The notes under the pieces are model-generated. The model was not told where the DNA came from. It did not search any database and saw only the letters and a program-made list of their open reading frames with translations. A stretch of 64,000 nt of DNA from Candidatus Melainabacteria bacterium. GTDB lineage: Bacteria > Cyanobacteriota > Vampirovibrionia > Obscuribacterales > Obscuribacteraceae. Shown here piece by piece: positions 34,300 to 42,017 of this stretch. Made by a program: the position numbers and the translations under genes. Each line of letters opens with the position of its first letter. The stretch's first letter is position 1. The stretch spans positions 221,171 to 285,170 of the forward strand of contig RXJR01000006.1 in NCBI GenBank assembly GCA_003963305.1, given 5' to 3'.

Positions 34300-35758
34300 T
34301 GGTTTCCTTTAGAACAGTTTTCTCAGCGGCATTTGCCAGCTTGCGCATGTCGTGGCAATTCGCAGAAGAAGCGCTTAAATCGTCAATATCCACCTTTGCA
34401 GTCTTCGCACCGCCGGGTCTCTCTGCTACTTTCACTCTTACATTGCTATCGCCGACCGTCATCGATTTCAATTCGCGAGCCAACACAGTTCTAGAAACAA
34501 TCTGCTGGCGAACACCAAGAGTGGTGGTAGAACCAAGGATAAGATTCACAACTTGCTCTTGCAATTCAACCTTAGCGAGAACCTGAACACTCATTACCAG
34601 ACGATTCTTCTTACCGTAAACCGTCGACTGGGTTACATCCAGCACACCTTCGGCAGCGCGCAGATTATCGAGACAGATCGCTAACTCCTCACCAGTCATA
34701 TCGTCGATTTCGAAATTTAATAGCGCGATCGGTTGCTGTTCAGTCGGAAAAGACTGGAAAAATAAAACTCGCAACACATTACTGATAGACGGCAACTTCC
34801 TGGTTCCGAATCCATTTCCGACACCCTTCAGCTCCAGGGCAGAAGGCAATCTCAGAGAGGGATTCAAGTACTTTAGAATCGCAGCACCAGTAGGCGTTAT
34901 TCGCTCGCCAAGCACGCCATCATCATGGAAAACAAATCCGCGCAATATTAATGCCACCGCGGGTGGAGGCACAGGCAGTTTACCGTGAGCACTGTCAATG
35001 AAACCTCCGCCTTTAGGCAACGAAGAACAAGACCATGTCGCACCATCCGCATACTCAATGGCACAAGCGGCACCGATCACGTCAACAACAGAATCCCAAC
35101 CTCCGACCTCGTGAAACGAAATCAGTTCAACAGGCACACCGTGTACTTCTGCCTCCGCCTCTCCGATGATGCGGAATATGTTGAGACTGTGCTCTCGAAC
35201 GCGCTCCGGCAATTTGGCGGTGGTCAGTATCTGGCGAATCTCTTCGTAGGTCCTATGAGCATGTCCGTGATTTCGCGCTTTTGCATAGACATTTTCGTAC
35301 TGCGGCTTATCGTCGGGAACTGACGAAGGCGCGTGCTCATGATGTTGCGAGGTATGCAAATGGTCGAAATCATGCGGATGTTCGTGCGCCGATTGCTCGT
35401 GGTGTTCGTGGGTATGCAAGTGTTCGAAATCGTGCGGGTGCTCGTGCGCCGATTTCTCATGATGTTCGGCAGTATGCAAGTGTTCGAAATCGTGCGGGTG
35501 CTCGTGCGAATGTTGGTGCGCCTGCAAATGTGAATAGTCATGACTATGAAGATGAGAGCGTTCAACTTCAGTCACCTGAAAGTGCGTGCCAAGCAGAACA
35601 CCGTCGTTCTTGGATTCAAAGCAAATGGAAACACCCGAGAAATTTGCTTCAGCAATGACTCGTTCAATTCGCAGCTTGAGTTCAGGAAATGCATTGGACA
35701 TCGCAGCGATAAACATGTCGCCGGCGATTCCGCCTACCAGATCGAGATGAATGTGCAC
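34283..35758 (-). CDS. larC: Nickel insertion protein LarC with His-rich repeats
   Basis: Product of 491 residues from the GTG at 35758, which has GGAGG eight bases before it; upstream GTG (35791) and TTG (35761) starts are possible. N-terminal LDLVGGIAGDMFIAA is the LarC signature. An insert (about residues 72-150) is made of 20-residue His-rich repeats (HEHPHDFEHLHT core), likely a nickel store or chelator. The C-terminal part (ILNFEIDDMTGEELA) is the LarC2 region. The whole protein is one frame, unlike LarC proteins needing a frameshift. It inserts nickel into the pincer cofactor. No LarA gene is visible in the window. Confidence 0.94.
   Translation of the reverse strand: MHIHLDLVGGIAGDMFIAAMSNAFPELKLRIERVIAEANFSGVSICFESKNDGVLLGTHFQVTEVERSHLHSHDYSHLQAHQHSHEHPHDFEHLHTAEHHEKSAHEHPHDFEHLHTHEHHEQSAHEHPHDFDHLHTSQHHEHAPSSVPDDKPQYENVYAKARNHGHAHRTYEEIRQILTTAKLPERVREHSLNIFRIIGEAEAEVHGVPVELISFHEVGGWDSVVDVIGAACAIEYADGATWSCSSLPKGGGFIDSAHGKLPVPPPAVALILRGFVFHDDGVLGERITPTGAAILKYLNPSLRLPSALELKGVGNGFGTRKLPSISNVLRVLFFQSFPTEQQPIALLNFEIDDMTGEELAICLDNLRAAEGVLDVTQSTVYGKKNRLVMSVQVLAKVELQEQVVNLILGSTTTLGVRQQIVSRTVLARELKSMTVGDSNVRVKVAERPGGAKTAKVDIDDLSASSANCHDMRKLANAAEKTVLKETNDEHN
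35352..35512. repeat. 60-bp tandem repeat encoding His-rich units in LarC
   Basis: Units begin at 35352, 35412 and 35472 (the last partial), each starting GTATGCAA(A/G)TG. They encode the 20-residue His-rich repeats of LarC. The repeat also creates long spurious frames on both strands. Confidence 0.9.
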
Positions 35759-35899
35759 CAACCGAGCCTCCGTGCCTTCATCATAAAACACTTACCGGAG
35801 AACGCGGACATTCTTCTTCAAAGAAACACACAATCTAAAGTCAGCAGTTGGCTACAGCCTGTTCTGCTTGAAATCAGGGACGGATGGACCGCGAACGCC

Positions 35900-36193
35900 T
35901 TAGCTGCGCTCCTGAGACTCCATGGATTCGCCAAAAGGAGAAGGCCGCACTATTCTGAAACGGTTCAGGGGGACAACATTAGTGCTTGAACCGTCAGCCC
36001 GACTAGCGCTGTCACTATCGGCGAGAGCTTCGGCATCTGAGCCTTTGCCCGGAGCGACGGCAGATTTATCAACTCTCTCAATTTCCTCGGCAATATGCAT
36101 CACTTTCGCAGCGTCATCGAGGTATCCGCTTTTCATTGCTTTGATTGCAATGCTTTCCAATTGTTTTATGGCTCTACTAACGTCTTCTTCCAT
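35900..36193 (-). CDS. Small cytosolic protein, unknown
   Basis: Product of 97 residues. The N-terminal half is helical (VSRAIKQLESIAIKAMKSG, then LDDAAKVMHIAEEIERV), resembling a helical hairpin. The C-terminal half is polar and disordered. No signal peptide. Located 140 bases upstream of larC in the same orientation; cotranscription is possible but not shown. Confidence 0.55.
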   Translation of the reverse strand: MEEDVSRAIKQLESIAIKAMKSGYLDDAAKVMHIAEEIERVDKSAVAPGKGSDAEALADSDSASRADGSSTNVVPLNRFRIVRPSPFGESMESQERS

Positions 36194-36339
36194 ACTTCCG
36201 GCCCTCCGCCAGCTTAGACGCAGAGTTACCAGGAAAGTTTCGGGAAAGTTGCGGCAAGCCGACCCTTTCGCCTGTTATCGTTTCAGGCATCGTTCGATGA
36301 ATTTCCACGAATAACGGCTCGAGCCGATACCGCCTGTTT

Positions 36340-37728
36340 TCATTTTTCAGCGCGAGGCTTGCGCTTGCGCTGAGATTTCGGAATCACTTCCTTACCTCGG
36401 ATACCGCTTGAATCTGTATTCAGCATTCTGTCGAAAATAAATGTCAGATCCTCACGATAAAAAACATCCTGCAGAAAAACGTGGCTGCCAGGCGGCCAGA
36501 GCAAATCAGAGCCGAACAAATCGTCATCCAGGTCGTGCAGATAAGCTTTATATAGATTGGAGCGGTCCAAGTCGGGTGTCAGAGCAAGCATGTACAAGCG
36601 CGGCAACAACGCAGTCTCGTGATCCTCCATTGCTTCCTTGAGCTGCTCCTCAGCCTTGTCCTTTTGCCCATTAAGCGCCATCATGCGGGCCACCTTCAAG
36701 TTCAAACGAAAACTTGGGGACAGTTCCAACGACTTGCGCATTGATTCAATAGCTTCATCCTTGCGTCCCAGCGCCCACAATGCCTCAGCCCGTGTCTGGT
36801 ATAGACCTGACGCGACTTTCCCTTCACGCATAATCTTCGTGCTCACCCACGAAAACGGCACTGGATGCTCTCGAATTTCCTCCGCCTGCTCGAAGAAATG
36901 TGGTGCCAATTTCCGCTCAATACGCGAGTCACCAACCGCAGTGAAATCACACAAATAGTAGTTCTTAAGCATTTCAAGATAATTGAACATGCTGAATCCT
37001 ACGTCCATCAAAACTAGAAACAAGAAGACGGCACCAAACTGTTGCACATAGACCGTACCCTTAACCTCAGGTTGCGCAAGCCTTTTAGAGAGACGAGAGT
37101 TTAGTTTGAGGGCAGGATTGTAATACTGCATCGTGTCGATCAACAGTTTTTGATCGGCAACACTGGCAAATCCAAACGGCACCTTGAGAATTTCTTCGGC
37201 GCCGACTGGCTGAAATAGCGGTATTCCGGACTTCTTCAATTTAGTGCTGGGAGCACCACTGAGTGCCCGAGACAAAATTCGCAAGTTGCCCCACATGGTC
37301 AACTCGACTTCGTCGATGGCACGCCACAGCACATGTCGCTGACCAAAACTGACACCTGGTTCCAAATCTGAAGAGTCAAGGCGAAGCCACTGTCGATAGA
37401 CGCACGGAGGACGGCGCTTCCATATCGGCGAGAAGAAGTTACAGCCGGCCTCGCTTTCTACCCAGCTTAGAAAAAAGTGCGTAACGACCAGTGCAACCAA
37501 CGCAGCTGGAACACCCAGCCAGGCAATGTTTACCTCGAACCAGAAATCGTTCGAATAGAGCGTGAGGAACCCCAACTCGAACATGATGAAGCCAATGGCG
37601 ACGAGCGTATACCCCTGGTGACCGAGCGTCGTGCTCAGACTTACATCTGCTGCTGGTTCAAATGACGGTACTGTGGTCGAAACCACATCCCTGCTTTCAG
37701 ACCCATCTGCACTGGAGGCAACACTCAT
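36340..37728 (-). CDS. Membrane protein with C-terminal TPRs, unknown
   Basis: Product of 462 residues. Two hydrophobic helices (about 38-60 and 70-90) are followed by a soluble stretch (about 95-220) with WRAIDEVELTMWGNL, which looks like a PH-like beta domain. A third helix (about 225-250) is followed by TPR-like repeats (about 300-370: GLYQTRAEALWALGRKDEAI and the next unit). The basic C-terminal tail ends KRKPRAEK. Probably inner-membrane with the TPRs acting as a docking site. No family was recognised. Confidence 0.6.
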   Translation of the reverse strand: MSVASSADGSESRDVVSTTVPSFEPAADVSLSTTLGHQGYTLVAIGFIMFELGFLTLYSNDFWFEVNIAWLGVPAALVALVVTHFFLSWVESEAGCNFFSPIWKRRPPCVYRQWLRLDSSDLEPGVSFGQRHVLWRAIDEVELTMWGNLRILSRALSGAPSTKLKKSGIPLFQPVGAEEILKVPFGFASVADQKLLIDTMQYYNPALKLNSRLSKRLAQPEVKGTVYVQQFGAVFLFLVLMDVGFSMFNYLEMLKNYYLCDFTAVGDSRIERKLAPHFFEQAEEIREHPVPFSWVSTKIMREGKVASGLYQTRAEALWALGRKDEAIESMRKSLELSPSFRLNLKVARMMALNGQKDKAEEQLKEAMEDHETALLPRLYMLALTPDLDRSNLYKAYLHDLDDDLFGSDLLWPPGSHVFLQDVFYREDLTFIFDRMLNTDSSGIRGKEVIPKSQRKRKPRAEK

Positions 37729-37851
37729 CTAAGGAATCCCACATTGGTCGCTCCAATCTTATTCCCACTGATGCGTAAGTGCCATAGTCAAATCCCCAGG
37801 TTTAGTCTGGACTGACGCGACCCGAAAGGCTGTGGATTCGGTTCAATCAGT

Positions 37852-38082
37852 CTAACGATGGTGATGATGTACGGTGTGGTGTACGTGGTGCACGTGGCGC
37901 ACGTGATGATGATGATGGTGGTGGTGATGGGTGACGCGACGGCTCGATGCTACATAAGGATAAGCGGCAGGGTTTTGAGAAGCATTCTGAATTTCTCGCT
38001 CAACAACTGAATGGCTTGCAGCCATCGTCGGAGCGTTCAAGGTTGCCAGTAAAACGAAAAACGGAATCAAAATTTTCTTCAT
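37852..38082 (-). CDS. Tiny secreted histidine-rich protein
   Basis: Product of 76 residues. The ATG has AGGATAGGAA before it. A signal peptide (about 1-21, ending TMAAS) is followed by a short linker, then a C-terminal tail with a run of nine His and further HVHH-type motifs, around twenty His in the last 26 residues. It is probably a periplasmic metal (Ni, Zn or Cu) chelator. The lar genes nearby make nickel attractive, but that link is inference. Confidence 0.7.
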   Translation of the reverse strand: MKKILIPFFVLLATLNAPTMAASHSVVEREIQNASQNPAAYPYVASSRRVTHHHHHHHHHVRHVHHVHHTVHHHHR

Positions 38083-38362
38083 TTTCCTATCCTTATACCA
38101 TTTAGTTGCCGTCCAGCTAATTCAACCACATCTCTGATGGAACAAATTCCAGCCAGAGGTGCACAATGTTATCAGGAGGGTCAAATCGAACAATGATGAG
38201 CTTCTCGATAAGCTTGCAAGCCAAAAGCAAGATTGCGGTGCTATAACCGATTCAAGACCCTATACTGACGTGCATGCGACCGCAATACGAATGTGGCGCA
38301 GCACCCTCAGTCAAAATTCAGCGCCACAACTCATTCCAACTCTGACTATTCTGGAATCCGCA

Positions 38363-39037
38363 ATGAATAAAGTATTGCTGGCCGAAGACGATGACTACTT
38401 ACTCAAGGGACTCTTGCTCGCCTTGCAGCGTCGCGGTTACTCGGTGACGACAGCAAAAACGGGAGCGGAAGCACAAGCAGCGTTGCTCACAGACACTTTC
38501 GACTTGTTGCTGCTCGACCTGGGTTTGCCGGGAATCGATGGCACCCAGATATTGTCCGAACTACGAGCCCGTGGCAATGACGTGCCAGTGATCATCATCA
38601 CAGCAAGAGATGGATTAGAAGACAGAATCAACGGTCTCGACCTTGGCGCCAATGATTATCTCGTCAAGCCATTTGACTTCCGCGAACTAGAAGCAAGAGC
38701 CCGAGCCGTTCTAAGAAAAACCAACTGGAATAATCAAGTCGAAATCGAGTTTGGGTCGCTGAAACTCAATACCAATAACGGGGTGTTGCAGTTTAAAGAT
38801 GACGAACTGGATTTAACGCCGAAAGAAACTATCGTCTTAAAAACGCTGATGGCTAAAGCCGGTCGCGTAGTCAGCAAGCGGCAAATTATGAATCAGGTCT
38901 CCGATCACCTGGAAGAAGCGAGCGAAAACGCCGTCGAAATAGTCATTCACCGGTTGCGCAAAAAACTTGAATCCGCCAGGGTTCTAATCACTACCGTGCG
39001 CGGTTTTGGCTATCTGCTAACTGAAGAAAGAGCATGA
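38363..39037 (+). CDS. OmpR-type response regulator
   Basis: Product of 224 residues from the ATG at 38363 (MNKVLLAEDD), preferred over the long upstream open frame because it matches the family start. Receiver with D52 (LLDLGLPGIDG) and K in LVKPFD; winged-helix DNA-binding domain (about 130-222) with LTPKETIVLKTLMAKAG and VVIHRLRKKLE-like helix. The downstream kinase overlaps its stop by four bases, so the two form a two-component pair. Confidence 0.93.
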   Translation: MNKVLLAEDDDYLLKGLLLALQRRGYSVTTAKTGAEAQAALLTDTFDLLLLDLGLPGIDGTQILSELRARGNDVPVIIITARDGLEDRINGLDLGANDYLVKPFDFRELEARARAVLRKTNWNNQVEIEFGSLKLNTNNGVLQFKDDELDLTPKETIVLKTLMAKAGRVVSKRQIMNQVSDHLEEASENAVEIVIHRLRKKLESARVLITTVRGFGYLLTEERA

Positions 39038-40428
39038 AAAGACTTTCGATTAGAAAGCAGCTTCTCACTCTGTTTGTGCCCTTCTTGTTTGGACTGTGGA
39101 TTGCCAGCGCGGTGCTGTGCTTCTGGCTGGTTTCCAATTTCTCGCACGAATCCTTCGACCGCGATTTGGTAAGCTCCGCAGATTCTGTTGTAGGCAGGCT
39201 GAGAGTGAAGCAGGGCAAGGTAGTCGTGGACATGCCACCAGCGGCGATTGCAATACTCAAACACGATGATTCCGACAAGTTTTACTACAGCGTCATTGAT
39301 GCTGATGGAAAGCTAATCTCCGGCGACGCAAATCTGCCACCACCGGAGCAATCGCTGCTCATCGATGTGCCGAAAGTTGTAGACGGTCAAATAGCAGACA
39401 AGAGCGTACGCATCGCTGAAATTAAAGTATCGCCGGTAGATGCCGACAATCAAACAGTGATCGTACAAGTAGCAGAGACCAAAAACGTACGAAGCGCATT
39501 CCTGAAAAAAATGTTTCTCAGCATCGCCGTGCCTCAACTGCTGATTATCTTACTCGGACTTTTTGCCGTCTGGTACGGCATCGCGAAGATTCTGACGCCG
39601 CTCAAACTTTTGCAGGAGCAAGTGGTAAATCGCACTCAATTCGATTTGAGTCCGTTGTCTGGTGCAGAAACGCCAGAGGAAGTGTATCCGCTCGTGCGAG
39701 CCCTGAATCAGTTGCTGGAACGATTGAAGGAAGACATTCAAGTACATCAGCGCTTCATCGCCAACGCCGCGCATCAATTGAGAACCCCGCTAGCCGGGCT
39801 GAAAACATATTCCAGCATCGGTACTGAAATGTCCGACCCAAACGAATTGCAACATATCGTCAGCGAGTTAGATTCCGGAATCGATCGCGCCAGCAGAATT
39901 GTCACACAGCTCCTTGCTTTAGCCAGAACTGACGGAGTAGAACAAAACAGCAACAGAACACAGAGCCTGGTCGACTTGAATTTCGTTGTCTCAGAAGTGA
40001 CCTCTGAACTTATCGATCAAGCAATAAGAAAAGGATTAGAGCTGACCTGCAATCTCTCGCCCGTTCCAGCCACCATTGGCGGTGAAGAGATGGGCTTGAG
40101 AAACCTTGTTTCGAATCTGGTCGAAAATGCAATTCTCTATACCGAGCCAGGCGGTCATGTTACAGTCGAACTGGTTAACAAAGACAAGCCAATTTTGACC
40201 GTCACAGATACAGGACCAGGAATACCCGAACAGGAACGCCCCAAGGTATTCGAGCGATTTCATCGCGTACCGGGCGTACAGAACAGCGGCAGCGGGCTGG
40301 GTCTGGCCATTGTGCAAGAAGTAGCAAACTCCCACAAAGCACAAATAACTATTGAAACGGGACGCGACGGTCACGGCACGTCGTTCATCGTTGAATTCCC
40401 TCAAGCTGGCAATACTTTGAGTGCCTGA
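39034..40428 (+). CDS. Sensor histidine kinase (QseC/TctE-like)
   Basis: Product of 464 residues. Two membrane helices (about 11-33 and 165-185) flank a periplasmic sensor of about 130 residues (2CSK_N-like). A HAMP-like linker leads to the HisKA domain with AAHQLRTPLAG (phospho-acceptor near H247). HATPase_c has the N box (NLVENAILYTEPGG), G1 (DTGPGIP) and G2 (GSGLGLAI). It is the partner of the OmpR-type regulator upstream. Signal unknown. Confidence 0.94.
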   Translation: MKRLSIRKQLLTLFVPFLFGLWIASAVLCFWLVSNFSHESFDRDLVSSADSVVGRLRVKQGKVVVDMPPAAIAILKHDDSDKFYYSVIDADGKLISGDANLPPPEQSLLIDVPKVVDGQIADKSVRIAEIKVSPVDADNQTVIVQVAETKNVRSAFLKKMFLSIAVPQLLIILLGLFAVWYGIAKILTPLKLLQEQVVNRTQFDLSPLSGAETPEEVYPLVRALNQLLERLKEDIQVHQRFIANAAHQLRTPLAGLKTYSSIGTEMSDPNELQHIVSELDSGIDRASRIVTQLLALARTDGVEQNSNRTQSLVDLNFVVSEVTSELIDQAIRKGLELTCNLSPVPATIGGEEMGLRNLVSNLVENAILYTEPGGHVTVELVNKDKPILTVTDTGPGIPEQERPKVFERFHRVPGVQNSGSGLGLAIVQEVANSHKAQITIETGRDGHGTSFIVEFPQAGNTLSA

Positions 40429-40816
40429 ACGCAAGCATTTTGCAAGCTCAGCCGAAGGAGAATACCCAGGGGAGACTTCCACTCAACCAGGCGATGGTTT
40501 TTCCTTCTTAGCATCGAATCGTTGATGTCAACTTCGGAACAGGAAATCTCCCACTCTTTCACAGTCACATGATGGACAACGTCGCTCGCCTGAGCACCAT
40601 AAGCGATGGCAAATGTCATCGCTTATGGTGCGCTAGCGTGTTGTGCTGCGAGACCCTATACTATCTGGTATGTTGTGTGGGGGCTTGCCGCGTTTAGCGA
40701 GCCTGACGCTCGGGCACATGGCGTACAGACGGCGGTGTTGAAAGCAACCAGGTCATTATCAGACGCGTCGGGGTTTGGCAAGCTCTCTTTGTTGTTTTCA
40801 AGGTGAAGAAGTAAAA
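40429..40816. other. 388-base intergenic region upstream of the pilus cluster
   Basis: No gene is supportable. It contains the 15-bp perfect hairpin at 40594-40631 and a TATACT (40657-40662) that could be a -10 box but has no good -35. It presumably holds the pilus-cluster promoter. Confidence 0.5.
40594..40631. promoter_or_regulatory. 15-bp perfect hairpin in the pilus-cluster leader
   Basis: GCACCATAAGCGATG (40594-40608), 8-nt loop, exact complement (40617-40631). No T tract follows on either strand, so it could be a terminator without U run for the kinase gene, an operator, or a leader structure. Confidence 0.45.
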
Positions 40817-41926
40817 ATGGCATCCATTCGTAAGGCTATTGGCGATTTACTTGTCGACAATGGTCAGATCACGCCCGAAGAACTCGAGCAGGCTGAGGCC
40901 GAAAGAGTTAAAACAGGGGAACCCATCGCGACAGTTTTAGAAAAACTGGGGCTGGTCACCGAAAATAGTTTAAAAAATGCGCTGGAACTGCAGTACGGCG
41001 TCAATTACGTCAATTTATCAAAACGCGAACCGGAAACTGAGCTGATTTCGCTCTTGCCTGAGGATGTTATCCGAGCTCAACTGGCAGTCCCGGTCTCGCA
41101 ACAGGGCGAGAGGTTGACTATAGCAATGGTCGACCCTAGCGACTCAACCGCCGTTGACGAGGTAAAGAGAAAGTTGGCAGGACGCCAGCTCAAAACTGTC
41201 GTCTGCCTGGAAGAAGAGTTTGTCAAATTCGTCGATAAAGCCTTCAGACCAGAAGAAACCTCTGGAAACGGCTCAGATGCACATATTGACGACAAAACCG
41301 ATGCAGCCAACCATGCCGACAGCCAATCAGACACTGACTCAGACAGCGGTTCAGGCGCTGATGCAGGCACTGACACCGCAGCCGAGGAGAACGCCAGCCC
41401 TGAAAAGTCTGGACTCGATAAGCCTCAACAATCGACCAACGGTTCACATGATGCTGACTCGAAACCGTATAACGAACCGGAAATCTACTCCACCCAGGAG
41501 ATGAAAGCGAGACCAGCGCCGGGCTCAGTGCCGACTGAGCAGGAAAAAGAAGTCTCTTCCGATTCATTCAGTGAGCTCAGTCTCGCCAGGCGAGCTCAAG
41601 AAGAAGCAATAGTGCTGCTGGCCAACCAGATTCTGGGCAGCGCCATCAAGCGCCACTGCTCTAATATCCACATTTCCATGGGTGCCCGAGAGTCAGTCGT
41701 CCACTACAGACTGAACGGTCGCCTGGTCGTCGACAGAAAACTGCCTAATACGGTAGTGACCGCGCTGGTAGCGCGCTACAAGATGATGGCCAGATTGAAC
41801 CTGGCTGAGCGCAAAGAGCCACAAGACGGGCACATCAAGGTGAAGTCAGCCTCCAAAGAAATCGTTTGCTTGATTTCCGTCATACCAACTGATCACGGCG
41901 AAAGCATCGTCATCTGGATTGTTTAA
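40817..41926 (+). CDS. PilB/GspE-like protein lacking the ATPase core
   Basis: Product of 369 residues from the ATG at 40817. Residues 1-~135 form a MshEN-type N-terminal domain (IGDLLVDNGQITPEEL, closely matching PilB next door). A Ser/Asp/Ala-rich linker follows (about 145-250), then the N-terminal subdomain of the secretion ATPase (about 265-369: ANQILGSAIKRHCSNIHISMG and YKMMARLNLAERKEPQDG). It stops at ESIVIWIV, exactly where PilB continues towards Walker A, so the nucleotide-binding core is missing. The frame is clean, with a normal stop, so it may be a regulator (for example of cyclic-di-GMP sensing) and not a pseudogene. Confidence 0.8.
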   Translation: MASIRKAIGDLLVDNGQITPEELEQAEAERVKTGEPIATVLEKLGLVTENSLKNALELQYGVNYVNLSKREPETELISLLPEDVIRAQLAVPVSQQGERLTIAMVDPSDSTAVDEVKRKLAGRQLKTVVCLEEEFVKFVDKAFRPEETSGNGSDAHIDDKTDAANHADSQSDTDSDSGSGADAGTDTAAEENASPEKSGLDKPQQSTNGSHDADSKPYNEPEIYSTQEMKARPAPGSVPTEQEKEVSSDSFSELSLARRAQEEAIVLLANQILGSAIKRHCSNIHISMGARESVVHYRLNGRLVVDRKLPNTVVTALVARYKMMARLNLAERKEPQDGHIKVKSASKEIVCLISVIPTDHGESIVIWIV

Positions 41927-42017
41927 TCGTATCCAGATAGACGCAGCCACGATAGGGGCACGCCCCAGATGGGCAGATTTCTATAAGGTGCGCCCACGGT
42001 GACAAGGACGAGAGAGC

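Noticed and set aside
35224..35658. Long open frames antisense or offset to larC
   Set aside because: They are produced by the His-rich 60-bp repeats, which lack stops in other frames. larC is the well-supported gene.
38159..38362. Upstream extension of the OmpR-type regulator
   Set aside because: The sequence before the ATG at 38363 shows no resemblance to the receiver family and the family start is at that ATG.
40817..41926. Calling the ATPase-less PilB paralogue a pseudogene
   Set aside because: The frame is uninterrupted, the retained domains are well conserved, and no remains of the missing part follow the stop, so a functional truncated protein is as likely.
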